A stretch of DNA of 64,000 nt from contig NZ_BMUI01000011.1 of NCBI RefSeq assembly GCF_014650115.1, positions 62,001-126,000 on the forward strand, written 5' to 3'. Numbering within the stretch: position 1 is the stretch's first letter; every line of letters starts with the position of its first letter. The notes beneath the pieces are model-generated. The model saw only the letters and a list, made by a program, of their open reading frames with translations. It ran no database searches and was not told where the DNA came from. Source of the stretch: Streptomyces olivaceoviridis. Its GTDB lineage: Bacteria > Actinomycetota > Actinomycetes > Streptomycetales > Streptomycetaceae. The position numbers and the translations under genes were made by a program. Positions 9,198-17,269 of this stretch are shown piece after piece.

Positions 9198-9228
9198 ACG
9201 CTGCGGCCTCACGTCACGTGAGGTGCAA
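9198..9228 (-). promoter_or_regulatory. tipA promoter with MerR-type operator
   Basis: Reading the minus strand, -35 is TTGCAC (9228-9223) and -10 is CAGCGT (9203-9198), separated by 19 bp, the over-long spacer that defines MerR-activated promoters. The spacer contains the perfect palindrome CCTCACGTGACGTGAGG (9207-9223). It closely matches the S. lividans tipA promoter as I remember it. TipA is therefore expected to activate its own gene when bound to thiopeptide. Confidence 0.9.
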
Positions 9229-9311
9229 GCCGGCGGCACGCTCCGGATGCTGTGGTACGAGATGCTGCCGTTCCGGATGTTGCGCATGTTTCGTCCGCTT
9301 ATGGTGAGCCC

Positions 9312-10589
9312 GTGGCCCAGGAGACGACGCAGCAGGCGCCCCCGAGCGCCCCGGCACGGGCTCTGCTGCCGTTCATCCTGCCCGCCGTTCTCGTGGGCGT
9401 GGCCGCGAGTCTCCTCTTCGTCGGGGTGAGCACGGCGGGGGAGGAACTCCAGCGCCTGCTGTGGGGGACGCTGCCGGACGCCCTCGGTGTGGGCCGCTTC
9501 AGCGTGCTGTGGATGTTCGTCGTGCTCGTGGCGACCGGGATCGCCGTCGGGCTGGTGGTGTGGAAGGTTCCCGGGCACGCCGGTCCCGACCCGGCCACCG
9601 TCGGGCTGGACGCGCCGGTGCTGCCGCCGGCCGTCCTGCCGGGCCTGGTGCTGGCCACCACGCTCATGCTGGCCGGCGGTCCGAGCCTCGGCCCGGAGAA
9701 CCCGCTCATCGCGGTGAACGTGGGCCTCGCGGCCTGGCTCGGCGCGCGCTTCCTGCCCCGGACGCCGGGCACGCTGTGGCCGGTGCTGGCGGAGGCGGCG
9801 ACGATCGGCGCGCTGTTCGGCACGCCGGTGGCGGCGGCGCTGGTGATCTCCGAGGCGCTGGCGGGACGGCCGATGCCGGGCCGGCTGTGGGACAACGTGT
9901 TCGCGCCGCTGACCGCGGGCACGTGCGGGGCGCTCACGACGGCCCTGGTGGCCCGTCCGACCTTCGACCTGGGCCTGCCGCCCATGGGCCACCCGCACGC
10001 GAGGGACCTGCCGGCGGCCCTGGTGGTCGCCTCGGTCGCCGCGCTGCTCGGCATGTGCGCCGTCCACGCCTTCCCGTACGCCCACGCGGCCTTCCGGCGG
10101 CTGCGGCACCCGATGCTCATGCTTCCGGCCGGCGGGGTCGTACTGGGGGCGCTCGCGGCCCTGGGCGGCCGGCTCACGCTGTTCAAGGGCGTGACGGAGA
10201 TCGGGCGGCTGGCCCACGACCCGGAGGGCTGGTCGGCGGGGCAGTTCGCCACGATGGCGGTCGTGAAGCTGGCCGCGCTGCTCGTCGCGGCCACCTGCGG
10301 CTTCCGGGGCGGCCGGATCTTCCCCGCCGTCTTCGTCGGCACCGCCCTGGGCCTGTGCGCCCACGCGCTGGTGCCGGCCGTGCATCTCTCGCTGGGCGTG
10401 GCCAGCGGCGTCCTGGGCATGCTCCTGGCGATCACCCGGCAGGCCTGGATGAGCCTGTTCACCGCCGCCGTCCTGGTCGGCTCGCCCGGCACCCTCACCC
10501 TGCTGTGCGTCGCCTCGCTGCCGGCCTGGCTGCTGGTGACGGGCCGCCCGCAGATGCAGTTGCGCGAGGACGGCACCCCGGTCCGATGA
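9312..10589 (+). CDS. ClC-family chloride channel/antiporter
   Basis: Multi-pass membrane protein of 425 residues with the ClC helical pattern. The selectivity-filter region appears as GGPSLGPENPLIAVN near residue 125, where the gating Glu of the canonical GxEGP motif is kept but the following Gly is Asn. GFRGGRIFPAVFVG near residue 330 matches the second filter motif. ClC proteins in bacteria often exchange two Cl- for one H+ and support acid resistance. The GTG at 9312 gives VAQETTQQ; the frame is open to 9252. It is 60 bases upstream of glutamate decarboxylase on the same strand, probably one transcription unit. Confidence 0.88.
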   Translation: MAQETTQQAPPSAPARALLPFILPAVLVGVAASLLFVGVSTAGEELQRLLWGTLPDALGVGRFSVLWMFVVLVATGIAVGLVVWKVPGHAGPDPATVGLDAPVLPPAVLPGLVLATTLMLAGGPSLGPENPLIAVNVGLAAWLGARFLPRTPGTLWPVLAEAATIGALFGTPVAAALVISEALAGRPMPGRLWDNVFAPLTAGTCGALTTALVARPTFDLGLPPMGHPHARDLPAALVVASVAALLGMCAVHAFPYAHAAFRRLRHPMLMLPAGGVVLGALAALGGRLTLFKGVTEIGRLAHDPEGWSAGQFATMAVVKLAALLVAATCGFRGGRIFPAVFVGTALGLCAHALVPAVHLSLGVASGVLGMLLAITRQAWMSLFTAAVLVGSPGTLTLLCVASLPAWLLVTGRPQMQLREDGTPVR

Positions 10590-10649
10590 CCTTCCCAACC
10601 GACTCCCCCCACTCACTCCCGACCCCCGTTTCATTGGAGGCACAGCCCG

Positions 10650-12056
10650 ATGGCCCTGCACAAAGGTCCCGAGAAGCACGAGGAGCGGACGCTGTCGGTC
10701 AACCCGTTCTTCGGGGAGGCCAACCCCGTCGGCGGCATGACCGAGGCCCCGCCCACGCACCGGCTCCCGGACGCCGCGCTGCCGCCGTCCACGGCGTACC
10801 AGCTGGTGCACGACGAGCTGATGCTGGACGGCAACTCCCGGCTGAACCTGGCCACCTTCGTCACCACCTGGATGGAACCGCAGGCCGGGGTGCTCATGGG
10901 CGAGTGCCGGGACAAGAACATGATCGACAAGGACGAGTACCCGCGCACGGCCGAGCTGGAGCGGCGCTGTGTGGCGATGCTCGCGGACCTGTGGAACGCG
11001 CCGGACCCGTCGGCGGTCGTCGGCTGTTCGACGACCGGGTCGAGCGAGGCCTGCATGCTCGCCGGGATGGCGCTGAAGCGGCGCTGGGCGAAGCGGAACG
11101 CCGACCGCTATCCGGGCGCGCGGCCCAATCTGGTCATGGGCGTCAACGTCCAGGTGTGCTGGGAGAAGTTCTGCACCTTCTGGGAGGTGGAGGCCCGGAC
11201 GGTCCCGATGGAGGGCGACCGCTTCCATCTGGACCCGCAGGCCGCCGCCGAACTGTGCGACGAGAACACCATCGGGGTCGTCGGCATCCTCGGCTCGACC
11301 TTCGACGGCTCCTACGAGCCGGTCGCCGACCTGTGCGCCGCCCTGGACGCCCTCCAGGAGCGGACCGGGCTCGACATCCCGGTGCACGTGGACGGCGCGT
11401 CCGGCGGGATGGTGGCGCCCTTCCTGGACGAGGACCTGGAGTGGGACTTCCGCCTGCCGCGCGTGGCGTCGATCAACACCTCCGGGCACAAGTACGGGCT
11501 GGTGTACCCCGGTGTCGGCTGGGCGCTGTGGCGGGACAGGGAGGCGCTGCCCGAGGAACTCGTCTTCCGGGTCAACTACCTGGGCGGCGACATGCCGACC
11601 TTCGCGCTGAACTTCTCCCGGCCCGGTGCCCAGGTGGTGGCGCAGTACTACACGTTCCTGCGGCTGGGCCGTGAGGGTTACCGGGCGGTGCAGCAGTCGA
11701 CGCGGGACGTGGCGACCTCGCTCGCCTCCCGGATCGAGGCGCTCGGCGACTTCCGGCTGCTCACGCGCGGGGACCAGCTCCCCGTGTTCGCGCTGACCAC
11801 CGCCGACCACGTCACCTCGTACGACGTCTTCGACGTCTCGCGGCGGCTGCGCGAGAGCGGCTGGCTCGTGCCCGCCTACACCTTCCCCGCCAACCGTGAG
11901 GACCTGTCCGTGCTGCGGATCGTGTGCCGCAACGGCTTCTCGCACGACCTGGCCGACCTGTTCCTGGACGACCTGGCCCGCCTGCTGCCGGAGCTGCGCC
12001 GCCAGCCACACCCCCTGACCCACGACAAGGAGGCGGCCACCGGCTTCCACCACTAG
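10650..12056 (+). CDS. gad: Glutamate decarboxylase (PLP-dependent)
   Basis: Converts glutamate to GABA and CO2, consuming a cytosolic proton. Family features are the opening NPFFGEANPVGGMTEAPP, the cofactor region VGCSTTGSSEACMLAG near residue 130, HVDGASGGMVAPF near residue 248, and the PLP-binding lysine in NTSGHKYGLVYPG near residue 281. At 468 residues it has the usual length. GGAGG lies about 10 bases upstream of the ATG. No dedicated glutamate/GABA antiporter gene is next to it; its partner here is the ClC antiporter, which in E. coli acts as the charge shunt for decarboxylase-based acid resistance. Confidence 0.95.
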   Translation: MALHKGPEKHEERTLSVNPFFGEANPVGGMTEAPPTHRLPDAALPPSTAYQLVHDELMLDGNSRLNLATFVTTWMEPQAGVLMGECRDKNMIDKDEYPRTAELERRCVAMLADLWNAPDPSAVVGCSTTGSSEACMLAGMALKRRWAKRNADRYPGARPNLVMGVNVQVCWEKFCTFWEVEARTVPMEGDRFHLDPQAAAELCDENTIGVVGILGSTFDGSYEPVADLCAALDALQERTGLDIPVHVDGASGGMVAPFLDEDLEWDFRLPRVASINTSGHKYGLVYPGVGWALWRDREALPEELVFRVNYLGGDMPTFALNFSRPGAQVVAQYYTFLRLGREGYRAVQQSTRDVATSLASRIEALGDFRLLTRGDQLPVFALTTADHVTSYDVFDVSRRLRESGWLVPAYTFPANREDLSVLRIVCRNGFSHDLADLFLDDLARLLPELRRQPHPLTHDKEAATGFHH

Positions 12057-12125
12057 GTCCTGTCCGCGGGGGCGGGAGGAGCGCCGCCGGAGCCGGCCGG
12101 AGCCGCCCCGGTGCGCCGCCGGGCC

Positions 12126-12767
12126 TCAGCGGTCGTCCTCCGGATGCCGCTCCCCTGTCGCGTACGGGTTCTCCTGCCCCTCCGTGAGCACGCCCACGAA
12201 CGGCTCGCCCTCCCCCGCGAAGGTGTACGCGCCCGCCTCCAGACGGTCGATGAGCCCCTGGGTCCAGGCCGCGTCGGAGTCGGCCGTGTGGACCCAGAGG
12301 TTCATGATCTCCCCGATGTGGCCGAGCCGCTCCGGGCCGTCCTCGGGGACGTAGTGCTCGGTGACGGCGGTCCGCCACTGCCCGATCCGGTGGATCCGCT
12401 CCCGCAGCAGCTCCAGGGCCTCGGCGCGGGGCAGTTCGACCAGGAAGCCGATGGCCGCGGACTGGAGGTCCATCTTCTGGTCGTAGGCGACCAGGGACTC
12501 GCGCAGCAGCCGGAAGAACTCGTCCTCGCCCCGGTCCGTGATCTCGTACTCCACCCGCGGCGGCCCGCCGGCCGTGGACGGCGCGATCTCGTGCGCGTGC
12601 AGCAGCCCTTGCTTGGCCATCTGCTTCAGGGCGTGGTAGATCGACCCCGGCTTGGCGTTGGACCACTCGTGCGCGCCCCAGTACTCCAGGTCGTTGCGGA
12701 CCTGGTAACCGTGGGCCCGCCCGTGCTGGCGGACCGCGCCCAGCACGAGGAGACGGATCGCTGACAT
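12126..12767 (-). CDS. PadR-family transcriptional regulator
   Basis: Winged-helix repressor of 213 residues. The PadR N-terminal pattern is clear: MSAIRLLVLGAVRQHGRAHGYQVRNDL, then KPGSIYHALKQMAKQGLL and the wing VEYEITDRGEDEFF. The C-terminal half is the helical Vir-like dimerisation domain, with an acidic end. It lies 24 bases downstream of the DinB-like gene on the same strand and is probably cotranscribed. The ligand is not inferable. Confidence 0.9.
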   Translation of the reverse strand: MSAIRLLVLGAVRQHGRAHGYQVRNDLEYWGAHEWSNAKPGSIYHALKQMAKQGLLHAHEIAPSTAGGPPRVEYEITDRGEDEFFRLLRESLVAYDQKMDLQSAAIGFLVELPRAEALELLRERIHRIGQWRTAVTEHYVPEDGPERLGHIGEIMNLWVHTADSDAAWTQGLIDRLEAGAYTFAGEGEPFVGVLTEGQENPYATGERHPEDDR

Positions 12768-12791
12768 GGGGTCCAGGTTAGGACCCCGCGA

Positions 12792-13340
12792 TCACCCCCA
12801 GGAGCCACCCTGCTCCAGCGCCACCAGCTCGAACGCGGTCTTCCCGTCCAGGGACTCGCGGATGATGTCGGCGTGGCCGGCGTGCCGGGCCGTCTCGCGG
12901 ATCAGGTGCAGACACAGCCAGCGCAGCGACACACGGCCCTCCGGCGGGAACCAGGGGTCGGGCGGCAGCGGGAAGGTGTCGTCCAGACTGGGCGCGGAGC
13001 GGATGAACTTCTCCGTCCCGGCGGCCACCTGCTCCCAGTACGCCAGCTGCGAGGCGACCGTCTCGTCGCCGACTAGCTGGAAGGTCTCGTGCCAGTTCGA
13101 CTCGTCGCGCCGCACCGCCGGCGGCTCCTGCTTCGCCCGGGCGATCCAGCTCTGCTCCACCTCGGCGACGTGCTTGAGCAGACCGCCCAGGGACAGCTCG
13201 CTGACGCTGGGGCGGGTACGGGCCTGCTCCTCGGTCAGCCCGAGCAGTGCCCGGCGGATGCCTCCGCGCTGTTCCTCGATGAACGCGAGCAGTGCCCCGC
13301 GCTCGTCGCCGTTCGCCTCCGCCGCAACGTGCGTGACCAT
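12792..13340 (-). CDS. DinB-family (DUF664) four-helix protein
   Basis: Putative metal-binding DinB/YfiT-like protein of 182 residues; relatives include mycothiol- or bacillithiol-dependent enzymes. Visible features are SELSLGGLLKHVAEVEQSWI, which supplies the first His of the metal site, and LRWLCLHLIRETARHAGHADIIRESL, which supplies the last His pair. Upstream of the PadR gene, forming a small two-gene unit. The biochemical activity is unknown. Confidence 0.85.
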   Translation of the reverse strand: MVTHVAAEANGDERGALLAFIEEQRGGIRRALLGLTEEQARTRPSVSELSLGGLLKHVAEVEQSWIARAKQEPPAVRRDESNWHETFQLVGDETVASQLAYWEQVAAGTEKFIRSAPSLDDTFPLPPDPWFPPEGRVSLRWLCLHLIRETARHAGHADIIRESLDGKTAFELVALEQGGSWG

Positions 13341-13404
13341 GGCGTACCGCCTTTCGTCGGACCGGTGCGCCGGGGACCGTTCTCCCCGGCACCGACGACG
13401 CTAG

Positions 13405-13439
13405 GGGCCATTGCGGTCAGATGCTGTCCGCAATGGCCC
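13405..13439. promoter_or_regulatory. 12-bp perfect inverted repeat between dinB-like and aldehyde dehydrogenase genes
   Basis: GGGCCATTGCGG (13405-13416) and its exact complement CCGCAATGGCCC (13428-13439) flank an 11-base loop. It lies 65 bases upstream of the DinB-like start and 84 bases downstream of the aldehyde dehydrogenase stop. It could be an operator or the terminator of the upstream gene; no T run decides between them. Confidence 0.5.
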
Positions 13440-13522
13440 GCGCACCGAAAGGGCGCCGAAAAAGTCGGCTGCGGGACGACGGGGGCACGACGGCAGGGGG
13501 AGGCGACGACGCAAGGTCCCGA

Positions 13523-14983
13523 CTAGAACGGGAACGCGCTGCGCCCGTGCTGCACCGAGATCCACTTGACCGTGGTGAACGCCTCCAGCGTGGTCTCGCC
13601 GTTGAGACGGCCGAGGCCGGAGTGCTTCTCGCCGCCGAAGGGCACGATCGGCTCGTCGTGGACCGTGCCGTCGTTCACATGGAACATGCCGGTTTCGGTC
13701 CGCTTGGCGAAGGCCACGCCCCGCTCGATGTCGGCCGTGTGGACGGCGCCGCTGAGGCCGTACGGGGTGTCGTTGACGAGCCGGAGCGCCTCCTCCTCGC
13801 CGTCGAAGGTGAGGAGGAAGACAACGGGGCCGAAGACCTCCTGCTGGAGCAGCGGGGAACCGGCCGGGACGCCGGTCAGCACGGTCGGCTCGACCAGGTT
13901 GTTGGTCGTGGTGCCGCGCACCAGGGCGGTGGCGCCCTCGGCGAGCGCCTGCTCCACGGTGCCGGAGACGGCGCCCGCCTGCGCGGAGTTGATCACCGGG
14001 CCGATCACGGTCTGCGGGTCGCGCGGGTCGCCGACCTTGAGACCGCGGACCTTGGCGACGAACTTCTCGGTGAACTCGTCGGCCACCGACGCGTCCACGA
14101 GGACCCGGTTGGCGGCCATGCAGACCTGGCCCTGGTGCACGAACCGGCTGAAGACCGCCGCGTCCACCGCGTAGTCGATGTCGGCGTCGTCCAGCACCAC
14201 CAGGGCGCTGTTGCCGCCCAGTTCGAGGACGGCGCGCTTGAAGTTCCTGGCGCAGACGGTGGCGACGTGCCGGCCGACCTTGTCCGAACCGGTGAAGGAG
14301 ATGACCTTCGGGACGGGGTGCTCAAGGAACGCGTCACCGATCTCGGCGATGTCGGTGACGACGACGTTGAGCAGGCCGCCGGGCAGCCCGGCGTCCTCGA
14401 AGATCTTCGCGAGCAGGGTGCCGCCGGCGATCGGGGTGTTCTGGTGCGGCTTGAGCACCACGGCGTTGCCGAGCGCGAGGGCCGGCGCGACCGACTTCAG
14501 CGACAGCAGGAACGGGAAGTTGAAGGGGCTGATGACTCCCACGACACCGACCGGCACGCGGTAGACGCGGTTCTCCTTGCCCTCGCCCGGGGAGGGCAGG
14601 ATCCGGCCCTCGGGGCGCAGTGCGAGGTGGACCGACTCGCGCAGGAACTCCTTGGCGAGGTGCAGCTCGAAAGCGGCCTTGACGCGTGTGCCGCCCAGCT
14701 CCGCGATGATCAGGTCGGCTATCTCCTGCTCGCGGTCCTCTATCAGCCTGAGGGCCCGCTCGAAGACCGCGCGCCGGGTGTAGGGGCTGGTCTCGGCCCA
14801 CTTCTTCTGGGCGCGGGCGGCGGCCTGGTAGGCCTCGTCCACCTCGTCGACCGTGGCCACCGTGATCGAGGCCAGCTTCTCGTCGTCGTAGGGGTTGAAG
14901 TCGATGACGTCCCAGGAGCCGGTGCCCGGCCGCCACTCGCCGTCGATGTACTGCTGGGCCAGGTCGGTGAAGTAGGACGACAT
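13523..14983 (-). CDS. NAD(P)-dependent aldehyde dehydrogenase (benzaldehyde/vanillin type)
   Basis: Oxidises an aldehyde to the acid. The catalytic Glu lies in RAVLELGGNSALVV near residue 254 and the catalytic Cys in QGQVCMAANR near residue 288; the cofactor motif SFTGSDKVGRHVA precedes them. The ending (KWISVQHGRSAFPF) and the overall pattern resemble aromatic aldehyde dehydrogenases. The ATG at 14983 has GAGGGA just upstream; an in-frame TTG at 14995 is less likely. 486 residues, normal length. It stands alone between XRE and DinB-like genes, so its substrate cannot be inferred from context. Confidence 0.9.
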   Translation of the reverse strand: MSSYFTDLAQQYIDGEWRPGTGSWDVIDFNPYDDEKLASITVATVDEVDEAYQAAARAQKKWAETSPYTRRAVFERALRLIEDREQEIADLIIAELGGTRVKAAFELHLAKEFLRESVHLALRPEGRILPSPGEGKENRVYRVPVGVVGVISPFNFPFLLSLKSVAPALALGNAVVLKPHQNTPIAGGTLLAKIFEDAGLPGGLLNVVVTDIAEIGDAFLEHPVPKVISFTGSDKVGRHVATVCARNFKRAVLELGGNSALVVLDDADIDYAVDAAVFSRFVHQGQVCMAANRVLVDASVADEFTEKFVAKVRGLKVGDPRDPQTVIGPVINSAQAGAVSGTVEQALAEGATALVRGTTTNNLVEPTVLTGVPAGSPLLQQEVFGPVVFLLTFDGEEEALRLVNDTPYGLSGAVHTADIERGVAFAKRTETGMFHVNDGTVHDEPIVPFGGEKHSGLGRLNGETTLEAFTTVKWISVQHGRSAFPF

Positions 14984-15070
14984 GTGATCCCTCAATCGCT
15001 AGCGGCCACAGATCCACGCCAGGTCTGATCGCACGTCATCCTACTTGCGAGTCAAGGAAGTTGGGGCCGG

Positions 15071-15931
15071 TCAGGACAGTTGCAGCAGACCGCGCAGGAG
15101 GTCGCGGCTCTCGTCCGGACCGGGGCTGTCCTGCTGGAGTTCCTTCAGGGCCTGCTCGTACTGGGCGACGTCCTCGCGCTTGTCCAGGTAGAGGGCGCTG
15201 GTCAGCTGCTCCAGGTAGACCACGTCGGACAGGTCCGACTCGGGGAAGCTGAGGATGGTGAAGGCGCCGCTCTCGCCGGAGTGCCCACCGAGGCTGAAGG
15301 GCATGACCTGGAGCCGTACGTTGGGCCGCTCGGAGATGTCGATCAGGTGCTGGAGCTGGCCGCGCATCACCTCGCGGTCCCCGTAGGGGCGGCGCAGGGC
15401 GGCCTCGTCCAGGACGATGTGGAACTCGGGGGCGTTCTCGGCGAGCAGGTACTTCTGCCGCTCCAGGCGCAGCGCGACCCGGCGTTCGACGTCGGCGACG
15501 CTCGCGCCCTTCATGCCGCGCCGGACCACCGCGCGGGCGTACTCCTCGGTCTGCAACAGGCCGTGCACGAACTGCACCTCGTAGGCGCGGATCAGCGAGG
15601 CGGCGCCCTCCAGGCCCACATAGGTGGGGAACCAGCTGGGCAGGACGTCGGTGTAGCTGTGCCACCAGCCCGCCACGTTGGCCTCCCGAGCGAGGGAGAG
15701 CAGCGACTCGCGCTCCGCCTCGTCCGTGATGCCGTACAGCGTCAACAGGTCCTCGACGTCCCTCGTCTTGAAGCTCACCCGGCCCAGCTCCATCCGGCTG
15801 ATCTTCGACTCCGAGGCACGGATCGAGTACCCCGCCGCCTCACGCGTGATCCCCCGCGCTTCCCGCAGTCGCCTGAGTTGCGAGCCGAGCAGCATCCGCC
15901 GCACCACCGATCCGGGCTCTCCCGCGCTCAC
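15071..15931 (-). CDS. XRE-family regulator with DUF5753 domain
   Basis: Streptomyces-type DNA-binding regulator of 286 residues. The HTH is at residues 14-65 (LGSQLRRLREARGITREAAGYSIRASESKISRMELGR), followed by the DUF5753 sensor-like domain containing FVHGLLQTEEYARAV and LDEAALRRPYGDREVMRGQL. The GTG at 15931 is preceded by GGGGAGG. Such proteins are typically encoded beside DUF397 and HATPase genes, and both occur next to it here (16.2 and 16.9 kb). It is divergent from the HATPase gene. Confidence 0.9.
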   Translation of the reverse strand: MSAGEPGSVVRRMLLGSQLRRLREARGITREAAGYSIRASESKISRMELGRVSFKTRDVEDLLTLYGITDEAERESLLSLAREANVAGWWHSYTDVLPSWFPTYVGLEGAASLIRAYEVQFVHGLLQTEEYARAVVRRGMKGASVADVERRVALRLERQKYLLAENAPEFHIVLDEAALRRPYGDREVMRGQLQHLIDISERPNVRLQVMPFSLGGHSGESGAFTILSFPESDLSDVVYLEQLTSALYLDKREDVAQYEQALKELQQDSPGPDESRDLLRGLLQLS

Positions 15932-16137
15932 TTTCGCCAGCCTCCCCAACCGTCTTCAGGGGCCGAAGTCTGCCACTAAATCACTTCGAGCAGTACTCGT
16001 CCGGTTACGGAAACGGAAAGAGCGCGCCCGTTTCCACCGGGTGCGGGCCGGGAAAAGGTCCGGACCTCTGGCGGGAACATCGTGAAGATGGCAGAAAAAA
16101 TGACCAAGAAGCGGTACGGGGGGTGCCATTTCGGTCG

Positions 16138-16170
16138 CGTGCACGTGCATCTGCCCTTGCATCTGCTGTG
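16138..16170 (+). promoter_or_regulatory. Upstream (TGCNNN)5 element of the HATPase gene
   Basis: Five TGC triplets spaced exactly six bases apart (TGC at 16140, 16146, 16152, 16158 and 16164), about 70 bases before the HATPase start. A second copy on the opposite strand precedes the DUF397 gene (17201-17233). The two share 25 of the first 29 positions, including an identical 13-base core CGTGCACGTGCAT. Confidence 0.7.
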
Positions 16171-16239
16171 CGCATCCGAAACCATGGTGCCGCGCCACCG
16201 CTGCATCGCAACGACCGCGAATTCCCGGGAGTGCCTCGC

Positions 16240-16734
16240 ATGGGAACGAATGGATCGACCATGCTCAAGCCGCTACGGCAGGGCCTTCCGCCGCTCGATC
16301 CCGCGGCCGTGTCCGAGGCTGCCTGCTGCGCCCTGCCCGCCCGGTTCGAGGCGGTGCGCGAGGCCCGGCGCTTCACCCGGCGCACCCTGGAGCAGTGGGA
16401 CGTCGGTGACCGCTTCGACGACATCTGTCTCGTCGTCTCCGAACTCGTCACCAACGCGCTGCGCCACGCGGTGCCGGCCGCGCCGCGCGGGGGCGAGGAG
16501 CACCCGTCCGTGCGGCTGCACCTGATGCGCTGGACCGAGCGGCTGGTGTGCGCGGTGCGCGACCCGAGCCACGAGAGCCCGGTCCCACGGGACTCGGACG
16601 ACTTCTCGGCCGAGTCGGGCCGGGGGCTGTTCCTCGTCGATTCATTCGCCGACAGCTGGGGCTGGCACCCGCTCGTGGGCGCGCTCGACGGCAAGGTGGT
16701 CTGGGCGCTGTTCCGGCTGCACACGGCCGGCTGA
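16240..16734 (+). CDS. HATPase_c anti-sigma-factor-like protein (RsbW/SpoIIAB type)
   Basis: Cytosolic protein of 164 residues with a GHKL ATPase fold. The N-box is ICLVVSELVTNALRHAV and the G1 box AESGRGLFLVDSFADSWGW. Proteins of this size in Streptomyces act as anti-sigma factors or as partners in WhiJ/AbaA-like regulatory gene clusters. The ATG at 16240 is chosen because GGGAG lies 8-12 bases upstream, giving MGTNGSTMLKPL; the frame is open farther upstream. Flanked by XRE-DUF5753 and DUF397 genes, with a shared upstream motif that suggests common control. Confidence 0.87.
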   Translation: MGTNGSTMLKPLRQGLPPLDPAAVSEAACCALPARFEAVREARRFTRRTLEQWDVGDRFDDICLVVSELVTNALRHAVPAAPRGGEEHPSVRLHLMRWTERLVCAVRDPSHESPVPRDSDDFSAESGRGLFLVDSFADSWGWHPLVGALDGKVVWALFRLHTAG

Positions 16735-16852
16735 TCCGGTACGGCACCGGCGGACACGCGGGCTCAGCCGGTTCTACGCGCGTCCACCGCTCCGCGTCGG
16801 TCCGCACGGCCGACATCGTTGCCAGCGGCGCGGCACGAGCGGAGGGCCGGCG

Positions 16853-17161
16853 TCAGCCGGCTATCAGATGATCGAACTCGCCGTCCTTGACGCCCAGGAG
16901 CATCGCCTCGATCTCCGCGCGCGTGTAGACGAGCGCCGGCCCGTCCGGGAACCGCGAGTTCCGTACGGCGACCTCACCCCCCGGCAGCCGCGCGAACTCC
17001 ACGCAGGAGCCCTGCGAGTTGCTGTGCCTGCTCTTCTGCCAGGCCACTCCGTCCAGCTGCGTGGCAGCCATGCCGTTGTACACGTCGTACCCCCCGTACA
17101 CGCCGTCAACGTCGCGGTCCACAGGTCGCTCCCCGAGTGGTGCACTGGCTGGTGAGGCCAT
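16853..17161 (-). CDS. DUF397 small protein
   Basis: A 102-residue protein with the DUF397 module at its C-terminal half: GVAWQKSRHSNSQGSCVEFARLPGGEVAVRNSRFPDGPALVYTRAE-type pattern. DUF397 proteins are encoded beside XRE-DUF5753 regulators in Streptomyces and are thought to act with them. I prefer the ATG at 17161; a TTG at 17176 is also open. A -10-like TATGAT (17191-17186) would give a leader of about 18 bases. Confidence 0.85.
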   Translation of the reverse strand: MASPASAPLGERPVDRDVDGVYGGYDVYNGMAATQLDGVAWQKSRHSNSQGSCVEFARLPGGEVAVRNSRFPDGPALVYTRAEIEAMLLGVKDGEFDHLIAG

Positions 17162-17200
17162 AGATGCTGTAGTCAACTGACTCGGATCATAGCTCTGTTC

Positions 17201-17233
17201 ACGTGCAGGTGCATGAGCAAATGCACGTGCACG
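17201..17233 (-). promoter_or_regulatory. Upstream (TGCNNN)5 element of the DUF397 gene
   Basis: On the minus strand, five TGC triplets spaced by six bases begin at 17231 and run toward the gene. The element overlaps the position expected for -35 relative to the TATGAT -10. It also contains an inverted repeat CACGTGCA/TGCACGTG. Near-copy of the element at 16138-16170. Confidence 0.7.
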
Positions 17234-17269
17234 GGGAGTGGTGCCGCGGTTACAGTCTTGACGTCCGCT

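Noticed and set aside
9165..12053. A 962-codon open frame antisense to the ClC and gad genes
   Set aside because: Typical shadow frame of very GC-rich DNA. The opposite strand encodes recognisable ClC and decarboxylase motifs, and the antisense translation is Arg/Gly/His-rich with no domain.
13523..16734. Biosynthetic or catabolic gene cluster around the aldehyde dehydrogenase
   Set aside because: Neighbours are unrelated regulators; there are no oxygenase, decarboxylase or transporter genes for aromatic degradation nearby.
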